From Pteria penguin (lineage: Eukaryota; Mollusca; Bivalvia; Pterioida; Pteriidae): a stretch of DNA of 64,000 bases. Made by a program: the position numbers and the translations under genes. Each line of letters starts with the position of its first letter. Position 1 is the stretch's first letter. The notes under the pieces are model-generated. The model was given only the letters and a program-made list of their open reading frames with translations. It searched no databases and was not told where the DNA came from. The stretch spans positions 61,810,983 to 61,874,982 of the forward strand of contig CM068580.1 of assembly GCA_035048485.1 (NCBI GenBank), read 5' to 3'. This document shows, piece after piece, positions 24,301 through 36,025 of the stretch.

Positions 24301-27300
24301 AGTACACTTTAGAGGAGAACTCTATCAAATACATGTATTAGAAAAAAATTAGAGTCAGGTTCTTATGCATTAACTTTTCTAAAGTACAATGTACTATGGA
24401 CCTGCAAATACTTTAACAGACTATGTACATGTACACATTAAACATATGCATATATATATGTGTGTGTGTATATATACATGTATGTATGTATTGAGTCCTT
24501 TACTGTCATTTTGCATGCCAAGTTATTTTTCCCATCACATACTTTCTGTTTACCAGCATTTACTTCACATAACTAAAAACTAGTCTACTGAATATGAAAT
24601 TCACACAATGCCTTCTGCAAATGTATCTGTATTCTATATGTATCACTGTTAACATAATTTTCTAGAAAGCTGATCTGAGAACAGAGCACAAACACATTAT
24701 CGTATATTGTATATATGTTTTTTACCAAAGCAAAGCATTAGCTTCAGTGCTCACGAACAACAGTGGTCCAACAACCAAATGCTAGGTGGAATTAAATTGA
24801 GCAGAGCTAGATGAATTCCCTTCTATATAGACCGGATATCTATGTCAGTTTTAAGAAATATTAGGATGTATTGAATTTCTGTTTGGTCGATCTTATACAT
24901 GTAAATGGGCCACCAATTTTAATTTATGGCCTTTAAATCTATCGATGTCTCAGTTCTCGCTTTGTATATGTATATATTTTCAAAATGTTTTCTTTAGCAA
25001 TGCTGTAAATATCAAGAAATTGTTTCTGAGATCACGACATGGGATAGCATTTTGAGGTGTATTTGAAAATATTTTAAAATGTGCTGACTTTTTCAATTTT
25101 CATTTCATGAAATTTATAAACTTTATGAGGTCTAGATAATTTTCTGAAGGGTCATATGAATTTCAACTCACATGGCCCTGATGTCTTTATGATTCAATTT
25201 CAAAAGCTTTTCAAGAACACTGCTACTCTATAATTACTTATTGCAGCCAATAGGAATTAAATACAAGACATTCTAGTTAATTATGGTGTAAAAGGTGTTT
25301 ACATGTATATATGCCAGTAGTATTAGTTGATGCATGTTTTCATACCTGGTCTAGTAACAATTCTAAGACAATTTCTGAGGTTTTCGGTAAAATACATGTA
25401 CATAAAGTTTGGTACAGAGCATGGTTTACCCATTATCATTATGTACAGAACAATGTCAAACTTGCGACGAACCTCATGCATTAATCAAACATTTTATACA
25501 TTTCTACATGACTCTCCTTTTTGGTAATTTTTACCATTTCACTATCATAGTTCCCAGACACTCTTGTATACTGATATTATGAGTGGATAAAAAGAAATGA
25601 CAATCTCTTACAAATATGCTTAAAAAAAATACTGCATTATTCGAACTTAATGTAAAAGCTGATTTTAAGTTCACTGAATCAGTGGCAGATCCATGCCCCT
25701 TTGCTGGGAGGTTGAGGGTGCATTTTGCTTAAGTTTTACCAAACTTATGGAGATATGCTAAAAAATTAGGGGTTTTGGTAAAATTTTGGGTCACTGCTGC
25801 AGGGTGGGCACCCCTTCCACACACTGCCCTGGATCTGCCACTGCTCTTGATCAACAACTATAGGACAGAATGTGATAAATAAAAAAAGATAGAAGGCATA
25901 AATAAAAATGTTATCATGGTATTAGCCCTATTTTTTTGCGATAACCACTGTCCACCGGGTTCTACTACTTACCGGATTGACTGCGGAATTACCGGATTGA
26001 CTACGGAATTACCGGATTGACCAAAAAAGTTACCGGATTGACCAGTTTTTTTCAAATTTTTTTTCAGATATGGATCGAGTGATGTTAGTTACAGGTATTA
26101 CACGACTTTTTATGCAAAAAACGCATTCCGGGAAGTTGTAGTAATAGTTGGAATTTCCTCCGTTTGCGACGCGGCGTAAAGAGAGATAACTCTAGTTTCT
26201 TAGTGGTATGAATCGGGAATATATGACTATAGACCACAGTTTCAACACTTGTAATAGAACTCTATAGTATACATGTAGTGGAAAATGATAGAAAGTGAAG
26301 GTTTTGCAACTTTTAGGGAGTTTTGTTGGGGAAAAAATATAAATAAGATACTTATTTGTCTTAAATGTCATGTATTGCATGACATAATCTTATTATGAAT
26401 ATAGTTAATCATAAGATGAGATTGATCAACAGGCAAGTAGTTAATATTTATATGTATAATGATCAAACTGAAACGCCTCTATTACCCATTTCCCTTCAAT
26501 ACCACAAAAATCCTTGTAAAAAAATTAAAAAAAAAGGGGGGGGGGGGGGGGGGGGCATGTTAAGGCCATGCTAATAAAGCATGTTGAGTAAAGCTAGGGA
26601 ATATATTGATGGGAGGAGAATGTCTTGGCTATTTTTGTTCTTTTCCTAGGTATTATCCTTCATTTCTAATGTAATCTAAACTTACAATGCATTTATATCA
26701 CTACATAAGAGAGATTATTGACATTAGTAGGAAAGGAGGCGGGAACTCTGTATAGCTTAAGTGAGACTTGATTGTTGATATTCAGTTCTCTTATTTATGA
26801 AAATAATTTACTGTTATTGTATTTACAGATTTGAAATAGAAGTCAAGATGAAGATAATAAAAATTGAAGATGCAGTCATACATACAGTCATACATACAAT
26901 ACAATATTATCATGTTTTTATTTTATATACCCATGTATGGCTATGTTTAATGCATATAAAGTATATTTATAGTATTATAGGGAGTATAACATATTATTCA
27001 TTACAAATTCAAATTCAAATTCATTTATTGGCATTAAACAAATGTTCATAACCATCAATACAAAAGATAAATGCAAATAATTTACAACATATTGCCAGAT
27101 GGCATATATATGTATATATAGACTATAAAGAAATATTCAATAATGATGCTCTATGTTTCAACGCTGTGTTAATAAATCGAATTAGTTTTAACTGCTTTCC
27201 TTTAGTAGATATATTTAACAAAGATTTTAATTTAGTTACATTAGGCCAATGACAATAATATTTTGGTAAAAACGCTCTTCGTATATCATTATATACAGGA

Positions 27301-27791
27301 CACACAAGCAAAAAGTGGTATTCATTTTCAATAACATTTAAATTACAGCAGTTATATTTTCTATTTTCTCTATCTATATTGAAATACCTTCCTCTTTCGA
27401 TGTTAAGATCATGTGCACTTATCCTAATTTTCGTGAGAACACAACGCAAATTCTTATTCAGAATATTATTCAAAGAGCACAAAAAATTATCTTTAATTTG
27501 AGAAAAGACTTGTAGTTTTGGTGACATTCTAATTTCATGACTCCAGTTTTGTATAAAAATATCCAAAATTCGTCCTATTACAAGTAACATATAGATAGCC
27601 GAGAATAAAGAATTATCATTATCAAATTTGTGTTTGTTGTCCAGCTGCCGGCACTGCTACTGTCACTGGTCCTCGGCCAAAATAATATTAATTGTTTGTA
27701 AAAGATTTATCAGCATCTACAGTTTAGTATATTACCTAACAACTTTATTTGGTCTTCTTGGATCTGAAGAGTTATTTGTATTGGTACTCAT
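21396..27791 (-). CDS. WDR83OS: Asterix / WDR83OS, PAT complex subunit (complete, 4 exons)
   Basis: On the minus strand, coding exons 27791-27736, 23260-23161, 21944-21847 and 21465-21396 join in phase to 107 residues; human is 106. The N-terminus is [20 protein letters not shown]. Then come [60 protein letters not shown] and [20 protein letters not shown], ending PMTPPWS. This matches Asterix over its whole length. Known role: with CCDC47 it forms the PAT chaperone complex at the ER translocon, shielding hydrophilic parts of nascent multi-pass membrane proteins. Splice sites are all GT-AG. Intron 1 (4475 bp) holds a LINE remnant and a 71 bp array on the exon 2 acceptor. The exon 3 donor carries a 29 bp array. 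The transcribed direction converges on ERMP1. Confidence 0.96.
21697..21869 (-). repeat. 29 bp tandem array across the Asterix exon 3 donor (6 copies)
   Basis: Units start at 21697, 21726, 21755, 21784, 21813 and 21841 on the plus strand, each reading ACTCACATAAAACTACTAAG plus about 9 bp (CATCTGTAT). On the gene strand each unit is AGATGCTTAGTAGTTTTAT followed by GTGAGTAT: the last 19 or so bases of exon 3 plus its donor. The unit at 21841-21869 is the genuine junction. The other five lie downstream in the intron and keep an intact GTGAGT. Confidence 0.95.
23206..23709 (-). repeat. 71 bp tandem array across the Asterix exon 2 acceptor (7 copies)
   Basis: Units start at 23206, 23277, 23348, 23419, 23490, 23561 and 23638, an exact 71 bp step except one 6 bp insertion (the TGTACATTTAATTACAATG stretch). 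On the gene strand each unit is TGATTGATTACATTGTAG followed by GTACAAGCCCCCACAGCCAG and on to GACTATA: the intron end plus the first 50 or so bases of exon 2. The unit at 23206-23276 is joined to the rest of the exon and is the real one. Six partial exon copies with acceptors lie upstream in intron 1. Because 71 is not a multiple of 3, using an upstream acceptor would shift frame. Confidence 0.95.
23862..23935. repeat. Short ATGTACCAGTAT tandem repeat
   Basis: TGTATATGTACCAGTAT recurs about three times at a step of about 18 bp, next to TACATGTA palindromes. It is intronic and not at a splice junction. Confidence 0.6.
23936..26999. other. Asterix intron 1, unannotated part
   Basis: No exon is seen. 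It contains a (TA)/(TG) microsatellite at about 24448-24490, an inverted-repeat element at 25680-25843, three nearby TACCGGATTGACTACGGAAT-like copies at about 25972-26045, and a run of about 20 G at 26537-26556. Confidence 0.55.
25680..25843. mobile_element. CAGTGGCAGATCCA-ended inverted-repeat element
   Basis: Perfect 14 bp ends: CAGTGGCAGATCCA at 25680-25693 and TGGATCTGCCACTG at 25830-25843. It is about 164 bp with no open frame, in the same family as 37831-37977. Confidence 0.8.
27000..27592 (-). mobile_element. 5'-truncated non-LTR retrotransposon (LINE) end
   Basis: A minus-strand open frame at 27590-27123 (155 codons) has the cysteine-histidine motif typical of the C-terminal end of LINE reverse transcriptases: [20 protein letters not shown], then [13 protein letters not shown]. 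It is followed by a 3' end reaching 27000 with a repeated TTTGAA-type tail (AAATTCAAATTCAAATTCAT on the plus strand). Reverse transcriptase motifs are missing. It lies in intron 1 of Asterix in the same orientation. Probably inactive. Confidence 0.8.
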
Positions 27792-28484
27792 GACTGAATT
27801 TCGCCCAAGTGGATCAGAAAAACGATGACATTAAACGCTTCTGGGTAATAACGCCTCTTGACTTGGATATGTAATACAATATTTATATTAAGCGTTTTAA
27901 AGACCATTGGGAACGTCAAATCCCTTTCGTTCTTATATCATTTCGTACATTTAAAACTTACCATCAGTAAGGGTTCATCTTTTTTAAATTTAAACATACA
28001 AGAGTTACTTTGTTACACGGTTCTCCCTATCCGAAATGTAACGCCCAAGCATGATTCCTTAAGAGAGAATCGACGAGAATCGAGCAAAATTTAAACTTTT
28101 TATTACTCCCCATTCGCTCGGCATTGTCATTTAGTGATTTACATATTAAGATCCGATGTGTTAAGTTTTCATACCAGAAAGTTCCATTAACTCCTGTAGC
28201 AAGTGGTTTAATCTTCCGCCGAATTTCTTTCTATTGCATTCGAACTGGAATTTACCATAATCTAAAAATAGAATTCTTGGCCGGAAAAATTCGCCCTGAA
28301 GATGTTTAAATTCGCTTAATATTATCACCGACCTTTTTCCCCCCTAACTCTCTGTTATGAAGGCGTTATACTTTTGATATAGTCAAGTGAATGGCTAAGC
28401 GAGTTGTAAGTATATCCTACTAAGAAAGTTTTCATTTTTTAAATCAGTTCCCGTCGATTTTCTCTAAAGGAGTCTAACCCTTGG
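27792..28484. other. Asterix upstream flank / promoter region
   Basis: This is sequence 5' of the Asterix start codon. No TATA box or clear initiator was recognised, and no coding region on either strand. A 61-codon frame at 28124-28309 has no recognisable product. Confidence 0.4.
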
Positions 28485-31035
28485 AGGAATACAGACTCGG
28501 GTCTCCAATCTGATTAAAACCATATCTTTATTCCGCTTCTTCTTCTTCTTTTTTTTTTTTTTTTTTCCTTTTTTTCTTTATTGTCCATTGCGGATAAAGA
28601 TTTGGCGAAACTCCGCAAGGTATCATGTTCTGGCGAACTCTGATAACGTTTCAGTCACCGAGACCGTTATTTCTCATAGCCAATCAATGAATCGGATAGG
28701 CACTTGATAGTAAATAATTTCTACGTTTCGAAGTATAGTAGAAATTTATTGTCTTAGCGGAATGATACATTAATACAATTGGCTGACCAATGATAATGAG
28801 TTATTATCACGTGATAGATTGGCGGTTTTACTTAGTAAATCACTTCTAGTCTTCGCTTCGTTCTGTTAAGATCAAATTTAATTATTAATATTATTTATAA
28901 ATATAATGTTAATTTAAATTCAAGCAATTTAATCTTGAAGTTAAAGTTATTGTACCTTAGTGTAATTAATTAATTTTTTATCTTTATCTATTTTTTGTTT
29001 TTGTTATATCACAAGTATTATGAAATATATATATATATATTTACAGTTTTTTTTTTTTTTTTTGTTACATTCAAGCATGAAACGTGGCCTCTAACGTTTT
29101 TATATTTTCTCAAATGGGCTTGCTTAGCAGTGAAGTGAAATATTTTGTATATCAATACGATGGACAATAATATAATTAGAGTTGTCTTTTATTAGGTCAC
29201 CTGAGTAAACTCAGGTGACCTATTGCTATCTGTTTTCGTCCGTCGTCGTGCGTCGTTCGTCGTTCGTCGTGTGTTAACATTTGAACATTTTCAGCTTCTT
29301 CTCTGCAACCACTGAACCAATTTTAACCAAATTTGGCATAAAGCATCTATGGCTAAAGGGAAACAAAAATTGTGAATTTCATGGTGCCTGCTCCCCCAGG
29401 GGCTGAGGGGTGGGGTCAAAACCACTAAAACTAATGCAATCTTTCAAAATCTTCTTCTTTACTCCTGGACACATAGCAGCCAAACTGTTGACATGACTGT
29501 ATTCAGCATTGAGCCCTCTACCAAAATTGTGAAATTCATGGCCCCAGGGACAGGGGTTCTAGTGCTAGGGCGGGGCTAAAAATGTATATAGTGAAAATGC
29601 CTTATTTCTTTGAAAATCTTCTTCTCTGCTCCTGGGTATTAAATAAACTAACTAAGTACATAGTTATGATGAGCAAGAGTGCCTCTACCAAAATTGTGAA
29701 TTGTATGGCCACAGGGTCAGGGGTTCTGGTGTTAGGGTGGGGCTCTCTATTGATTATATAGTGAAAATGCATTCATTCTTTGAAAATCTTCTTCTCTGCT
29801 TCTATCAAAGCACATAGTTATGATGAGCAAGGGTGCTTCTACCAAAATTGTGAATTTCATGGCCCCAGGGTCAGTATTATGGTGTTAGGGTGGGGCTTTA
29901 TTGATTATATAGTGAAAATACATTAATTCTTTGAATATATTTTCCTTCGCTCCTGGGTTCCAAGTATATATATTTCTGATGAAAAAAGGTGCATCTAGCA
30001 AAATGGTTATTTTTTAACCCCCCCCCCCCCCCCCCCCCAATAAATGGCCCCAGGGTCAGTGGTTCTTTTGGGGTGAGGTACAAAACTGGTTATAAAGTGG
30101 AAATGCATTTTCTCTTTGTTTATACTCCAATCAATCTCTGGGTATTAAGTAAATAGAGTAAGCATGCCAAGTTTATAAATAAATAATGATAAGCAATAGT
30201 GCCTCTTTCAAAATTGTGCATTGTGAATTTCATGACCTCTGGTTTAAGACACGAACCAAAGTTATTTGAAAGTTGTTACACAATACTCAGGTGGCCTATA
30301 AGGCCCGTGGGCCTCTTGTTTTGAATTTCGTTCTTCGTTATTTGATGTACAAAGTAAGTCATTACGCAGCCTAGAGGGCAGGTTTTTGCCCGGTTTATCG
30401 GGGGTTTTTTTTCCTGAGCGGCTTTGGAGGCCTGAGAAAATATTATTATCTCTTTGCCGTAGAGATTTTTCATAATGCTTAAATTAAATTAAATTATATA
30501 TTATAAGGATATGCTATTGTGCAAAATAAAAACATGAATGAGTTTTTGTATTTGTTTATATTTATATTTATATTGGTATTTAAAAATATGCGTGCTATTG
30601 ATGAAGATGTTATACATTCTGGCTCTACATAATAAATTTTGTTTATTTATTTGCTATACTGTATGTGTATTTATAACAGATTTTGCATAATGTGTTGTTT
30701 TTGTACATATGGGTAAATATTGCATATATATACTTAATTACATGGACTTATAATAGTAAATCCCGACGTGCTATTAACGGCTGGCTGTCGGCAAAACAAA
30801 GATATGTGTTTTCTGTTAATGAAATAGAGATAAGACTGACGCAATACGTAACAAACACTGTCCAAAAACTACCTTGAATTCCTAGGAATTTGTAGGCGAT
30901 TCACTGATTGGCTTAAAATCAGAGTTCACCAGGACATGACCCCTTGCGGAGTTTTATCCGTAATGGGACAAATAGAGGAGCGAATAAAGGTATGATTTTA
31001 ACCAGATTGTCAGGTCTCATGCTTGGGTCTGACTA
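28485..31035. repeat. Pair of inverted repeats enclosing 2.5 kb
   Basis: The left arm (28485-28705) contains GGGTCTCCAATCTGATTAAA, ATATCTTTATTC, a pyrimidine tract, ATTGCGGATAAA, CTCCGCAAGG and TCTGGCGAACTCTGAT. The right arm (about 30880-31035) contains the inverse: ATCAGAGTTCACCAGGA, CCTTGCGGAGTTTTATCCGT, GAATAAAGGTATGATTTTAA and CAGATTGTCAGGTCTC. A third, solitary copy of the same sequence lies at 57595-57840 in a receptor intron. The arms enclose a palindrome-ended element (29195-30322) and AT-rich sequence. Possibly a foldback element, or two copies in opposite orientation. Confidence 0.65.
29195..30322 (+). mobile_element. Palindrome-ended dispersed element, copy 1
   Basis: It starts with the palindrome GGTCACCTGAGTAAACTCAG plus GTGACC, then CGTCCGTCGTCGTGCGTCG. 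It ends with a hairpin AGGCCCGTGGGCCT followed by CTTGTTTTG. Inside are three or four diverged units of about 200 bp containing CTTCTTCTCTGC, CCAAAATTGTGAATTTCATGG-like and GGCCCCAGGGTCAG. No protein is encoded. The same architecture recurs at 33633-34845. Such elements are frequent in bivalve genomes. A hairpin at the 3' end suggests a non-autonomous rolling-circle element, but this is only inference. Confidence 0.7.
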
Positions 31036-31287
31036 GGTTTTCCCAAGATTTCTTCCCCTTTTCCAAACCGACTGGGGTTCCTTCAGAGTTTTTCCCCTTT
31101 TCCAAACGGACTGAGTCTAGTATGCCTCTGAATCTACTACACCATAGTCTCTTTCTCATTTTATACTTAAAGACTGGCGTTTTGAGGGGATAAATTAATT
31201 GGAACCGTTTTCCAGTAAAAGTTTGGCGTCATTTTAAAATATTTCTAGTTTCTACTTGAACACAAAAACACTGAACGTTGTGCTTAT

Positions 31288-31560
31288 TTATTTTAAATGT
31301 GAGATTAAAAACAGTACGGCAGCATCGAAACAGTGAAAATCCGGAGCCGAAACAATAGAGATAGGTAAGGTGTTCCACTTCCTGATGTTGTGTAGATAGA
31401 ATGATTCCTTCCCTACTGAAGTTCTACAAAATGGTATTTGTAGAACTTGGATGGTGTTGCTGCTTCTCGGATGGTCTTTCTTGACCTCTAGGTTTGTGGC
31501 TAACGTCTATCTTGCGTTTGTTGTTTATCAGCTTGTCACATGATGCTAAGACTAGCTGAT
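31288..31560 (-). mobile_element. LINE reverse transcriptase C-terminal remnant
   Basis: On the minus strand, 31467-31288 reads SSNTIQVLQIPFCRTSVGKE then SFYLHNIRKWNTLP and a stop. This is the familiar C-terminal end of LINE proteins (pattern P.CRT...K.SF......WN.LP). Related sequence upstream to about 31560 (KLINNKRKIDVSHKPRGQER) is in another frame, so at least one frameshift is present. It is an inactive fragment. Confidence 0.65.
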
Positions 31561-31979
31561 GGTATTTGGCTCGTAACAGAGCGGTCCTGTATCAGAGTAT
31601 TTTCGAATGAGGCAGTATATACCGAAGTAGATGTGGTATGGCATCGATCCCTCACTGCTTCAAATGGTTCCGTTTCATATACTTCATTTTTCAGTACATT
31701 GCACCAGGTGGATAACCTTTAACATCGATATGACGTAAAGAGAGAATTAAACAAACTATGTATAAAATGAACCAAGTATGCTATCGTCTATTTCTTTATT
31801 ACATGTAGGATGGTTGCTCTGCACTTCATACTGGTTGTAGGGACCAATGATGGAAAGGATCTTTTTGCTGCGTTGTTTCATGTGTAAGATTTGTATTTAT
31901 TTGTATATCGATATTCTATTATACATGTAGTTTGTTTTTCTGACTACACTAGTTTCATAGAGATTTTCCATAGTTAGCT

Positions 31980-32620
31980 CGCAAGAACGGAATGCGAAGA
32001 GCTGTTGTCATACCCCTGGCGTCCCAGTCCGCCTTCACAAAACACTTCAACCAGGGCTATATCTTTTGAACTGTTAGTGTGTTAGTGGTAGAGCTTTAAT
32101 ACTTCATACATAGGTTATTAATGACTTTCAGAAACTCTGACGTACTTTCAAAAAAAAAAAAAAAAAAAAAAAGAAAAAAGAAAAGAAAAGAAAAGAAAAA
32201 AAAAAAAAAGAATAACCCCAACAAAAACCCCCTTTATCACAGGCAATATCTTTTGAACCAATTAGGGTAGACCTTTGATACTTCACACATAGGTTTCTTA
32301 AGGCAACAGCTGTTATTTGACCTTTGACCTTGAATTTTCACCAACTTTTCAAAAACGTAAACATGGGCTACATCTTTCGAACCAATAGAAGTAGAGCGTT
32401 GATACTACATAATAGGTCCCTCAAATAAAGAGCTTTCATTTGATACCATAAATTTTGACCTTGGACTTGGAATTTGACCTATTTTTTTTTAAACCTATAC
32501 CTAGGCTATTTCTTTTTATATTTATATATTACAGATAAAGATGCAACATGTAGATTCATTAAGACCAGAGCGTTCACCTGGTTAACTTTTGACCTTTACC
32601 TTGGACTTGAATGAAGAAAA
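31980..32620 (+). repeat. Diverged tandem repeat of about 110-120 bp plus A-rich tract
   Basis: GGCTATATCTTTTGAAC, GGCAATATCTTTTGAACCAA, GGGCTACATCTTTCGAACCA and GGCTATTTCTTTTTATA recur at steps of about 110-215 bp. Each is followed by 'ttgatacttcacacataggt'-like sequence and TTTGACCTTTGACCTTG. A poly(A)/(AAAAG)n tract lies at 32149-32210. No gene. Confidence 0.55.
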
Positions 32621-33284
32621 CAATTAAAATACATGATTTCCCTATGACAATGCATCGCCGGCCAGTGATTGTTTCCTTAGATAAATAATGCCAGTATCAC
32701 TGTATTCGTTGCAAAAGAAACTGCATGTTAGCTAGTACGAGGAAACAGAAATCATTGCATTATAGGATGGTAATCATAAATCTTACCAAATTGTTCCCTA
32801 TGTTAAGCAAGTTGACAATCTTTGAGGGTATATTTCACTCTACCCATATTTTCACTGATGTAAAAATGCAAATCCATATATTAGATTAAAAACACAATGT
32901 CAGTAGAACGAAAAGACCGATGCGGACGACACTACAAAGTAAAATAAGGAAGTAACCGATGTCACTTTACTATGGCACCAACAACAATGTAACACAGAGG
33001 ACATTCACAGACCCCTGAAATTCAGAAGCGCTCTCAATTTTAACTTTTATCTCGAGTTCCTTTGCATATATGATGTGGAGGTGATCTTAAGTACAGGACT
33101 GTTAATTGACCAAACATCATCGATGTATCTGTATGTAAAGTTGAACCGAGATGCTAATTGTTGATTGCCTCTGGAGAGCAGAGTCTTCGTAAGAGTACAA
33201 AAGTATGTCAGTCAGATAAAGATAACTTTAGTTTTTGTAAATACATAAATAAATATCGATAAAGGAAACACTTATGTCATAATG
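32621..33284. other. Intergenic, no feature recognised
   Basis: AT-rich sequence with no open frame of note and no repeat family recognised by eye. Confidence 0.5.
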
Positions 33285-33297
33285 CTTGACCCATTTA

Positions 33298-33568
33298 AAG
33301 CCGGCGTAGCCTAGTGGTATCGCGCTCGCCTCCTGATCGGGAGGCCGGGGTTCGAGTCCCCCTCTGGTCATGCCGGTATCCTGTCTTTCGGATGAGATAG
33401 TAAAAATCGAAGCCCCGTGTTACGGTATGCATGGCACGTTAAAGATTCTTCACTGCTTCGGGTGGGTCCGTTGCAAAGGTCAAAATTTTTATGCCCCGCA
33501 GATGCCGTCACCATATACGTGAAATATTCGTGGTGTGACGTTAAACAAAAATCAATCAATCAATCAAT
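33298..33568 (+). mobile_element. tRNA-derived SINE with 13 bp target-site duplication
   Basis: The head GCCGGCGTAGCCTAGTGGTA and GGTTCGAGTCCCC resemble polymerase III A and B boxes. The middle has CACTGCTTCGGGTGGGTCCG and ATATACGTGAAATATTCGTG, and the tail is (AATC)4. The duplication CTTGACCCATTTA lies at 33285-33297 and 33569-33581. Intact ends suggest a fairly young insertion. Confidence 0.95.
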
Positions 33569-33632
33569 CTTGACCCATTTACATTTATATATTTCAATTC
33601 ATGTATGAAATCTACCAATGTGGGGTTTTTAT

Positions 33633-34845
33633 CTCACCTGAGCGTAGCTCAAGTGAGCTATTGTCATAGTGCAGCGTCCGTCGTCCGTCGTCCGTCCGTC
33701 GTCCGTCGTTAACTTTTCTACATTTTCGACTTCTTCTCCAGAACTGCTGCACAGAATTTCACCAAACTCCATAGGAAGTAAGTACTCAAGGTCCTCTACC
33801 AAGTTTGTGTTTTTTATGCCGATCCGTGATCCAAGATGGCCGCCATTTGCTCTGATTGGTTGACACATTTTCGACTTCTCCTCCAGAACCGCTGCACAGA
33901 ATTTCACCAAACTTCATAGGAAGTAAGTACTCAAGGTCCTCTACAAAGTTTGTGTTTTTTATGCCGATCCGTGATCCAAGATGGCCGCCATTGACTCTGA
34001 TTGGTTGACACATTTTTGACTTCTTCTCCAGATCGGCTGCACAGAATTTCACCAAACTTCATAGAAAGTAAGTACTCAAGGTCCTCAACCAAGTTTGGTG
34101 TTTTTTATGCCGATCCGTGATCCAAGATGGCCGCCATTGACTCTGATTGGTTGACACATTTTCAACTTCTTCTCCAGATCGGCAGCACAGAATTTCATCA
34201 AACCTCATAGGAAGTAAGTACTCAAGGTCCTCTACCAAGTTTGTGTTTTTATGCCGATCCGTGATCCAAGATAACCGCCATTGACTCTGATTGGTTGACA
34301 CATTTTCGACTTCTTCTCCAGAACAGCTGCATAGAATTTCATCAAACTTCATGGAAAGTAAGTACTCAATATCCTCTACCACATTTTTGTTTTTTATGCT
34401 GATCCGTGATCCAAGATGGCCGCCATTGACTCTGATTGGTTGACACATTTTCAACTTCTTCTCCAGAACCACTGCACAGAAATTCATCAAACTGCATAGA
34501 AAGTAAGTACTCAAGGTCCTCAACCAAGTTTGGTGTTTTTTATGCCGATCCGTGATCCAAGATGGCCGCCATTGACTCTGATTGGTTGACACATTTTCAA
34601 CTTCTTCTCCAGAACCACTGCACAAAATTTCACCAAACTGCATAGAAAATAAGTACTCAAGGTCCTCTACCAAGTATAGGTTTTTCATGCCGATCCGTAA
34701 TCCAAGATGGCCGCCATTGGCTCTGTTTGATTGACACATTTTCATCTTCCTCTCCAGAACCCCTGCACAGAATTTCTTGCTTGCTTGTAAATATGCACTT
34801 TGTGCTCAGGTGAGCGATATAGGCCCACTTGGGCCTCTTGTTTTT
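33633..34845 (+). mobile_element. Palindrome-ended dispersed element, copy 2, with 145 bp internal tandem units
   Basis: It starts CTCACCTGAGCGTAGCTCAA plus GTGAG and (GTCCGTC)n. It ends CAGGTGAGCGATATAGGCCC then ACTTGGGCCTCTTGTTTTT. Between lie about seven units of about 145 bp, each with GATCCGTGATCCAAGATGGC, TCTGATTGGTTGACACATTT and TTCTCCAGA. Ends and layout match copy 1 at 29195-30322. Reading frames across it (for example minus 34745-34059) are repeats of this unit, not genes. Confidence 0.8.
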
Positions 34846-35128
34846 ATTAATACATGTATATGTAAAAGGTGTCATTTTGTATGTCATGTTTAGATATTTA
34901 CCTGATGATCATATTCATATTTATGAGAGGGAATATTTTTATTGATGTTATAATAAAAATTTCCGAAATTCCAAATGCTTGCTTAATTATATGAGGGCTT
35001 TTCTTAATAGGAATCTATCCTTAGGATAGGTATGTGAATAACTTAGGATAGGTATGTGAATAACTTCGAGAATATGGAGAGCCAAAATATAGAGAGCCAC
35101 AGTCATTACATGGCGCCAAAATTTTGAT

Positions 35129-35575
35129 ATGATTATGAACTCATGTGAAGAGTATATCAGCCGTCGGGCTAAGAGAGAGAAGGCTGAATTAGACACTCTT
35201 TCTGATTGGCTGAAGTCGATCAGAAGTCTGCTAAAGAAAAGAATTCGAGGACTCTGTCATTTCTTCAAGAGCAAACACAATTCTATATTTCGTGACTCCA
35301 GTGTCGTTAGAGAACTTTCTCGACTACACGAAAATTTCATTATTGTTTCTGTTAACAAGGCAGCTAACAATTACACTTTCGTATGTAAGGCATATTATAT
35401 TAAATGTCTTAAAGAAGAGCTTGGTCTTCATTCAACGCCTGGTAATCCAACTTACACATTTAAAAATATGTCTCTTTCAGAGGTATTGGATAATTACAAG
35501 TCAATTCTTAGTTCATTCGGTATTACTACAAATGAAACTGATCTGGAGCTACCATATATATATAATATGCCTACA
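35129..35575 (+). pseudogene. Penelope-like element fragment
   Basis: A 149-codon frame includes LHENFIIVSVNKAANNYTFV and CKAYYIKCLKEELG. This resembles the segment before the reverse transcriptase core in Penelope-like elements (pattern ..ADKA.NN...VC..YY...L..ELG). It stops after LPYIYNMPT, where such proteins continue into the RT domain. The following 220 bp show no RT motifs in any frame, so this is a truncated, inactive remnant. The assignment rests on remembered motifs. Confidence 0.55.
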
Positions 35576-35894
35576 TAACACTCGGACCTTTAGACCGAGT
35601 GAAAAGGGCACGAATCGCAAAATTGCAAATCACAAACAATTCAAAAACGTAAATGCTTATTTTCCTCCCTCACCTTGTCAAAAGGGTCTAAAAAAACAAG
35701 GTATTACTAGGTTTGGGTACATCTTATCTGTTCGACGAGCAACATCGCTGATCAAAGAGGCCTTGTTTCACTCTGCAGTAGACCGTTTTTTATGACAAAT
35801 GTCAATTCTGTAAAGTTTAACACGATGGATGGAAGCAGCATTTGGTCTGTATGCTATTATGAAAATCAGATGCATATAATTCATTTAAATACAA

Positions 35895-36025
35895 CAAAAC
35901 AATCACCCATCACCACCACTAAAACAATCACCCATCACCACCACTAAAACAATTACCCATCACCACCACTAAACAATCACCTATCACCACCACTAAAACA
36001 ATCACCTATCACCACCACTGAAACA
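35895..36025 (+). repeat. 25 bp minisatellite (5 units)
   Basis: Five head-to-tail copies of AACAATCACCCATCACCACC plus ACTAA, with CCTATC and AATTACC variants. No gene context. Confidence 0.9.

Noticed and set aside
33298..33370. Possible tRNA gene
   Set aside because: It has A- and B-box-like motifs, but is the head of a SINE with a 200 bp body, AATC tail and flanking duplication. The same holds for 41128 and the minus-strand copy at 12204.
33629..34887. Minus-strand frames of up to 228 codons with repeated WRPSWITDRHKK
   Set aside because: They are translations of the 145 bp units in the palindrome-ended element, with frame changes between units.
34987..35196. 69-codon minus-strand frame and other 60-90 codon frames in 36-45 kb
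   Set aside because: No recognisable domains, no splice-consistent neighbours and overlap with repeats; expected by chance in AT-rich DNA of this length.
35129..35575. Penelope-like fragment considered as a host gene exon
   Set aside because: The motif fits a retroelement and the frame breaks before the reverse transcriptase core. No flanking exons or conserved splice sites.
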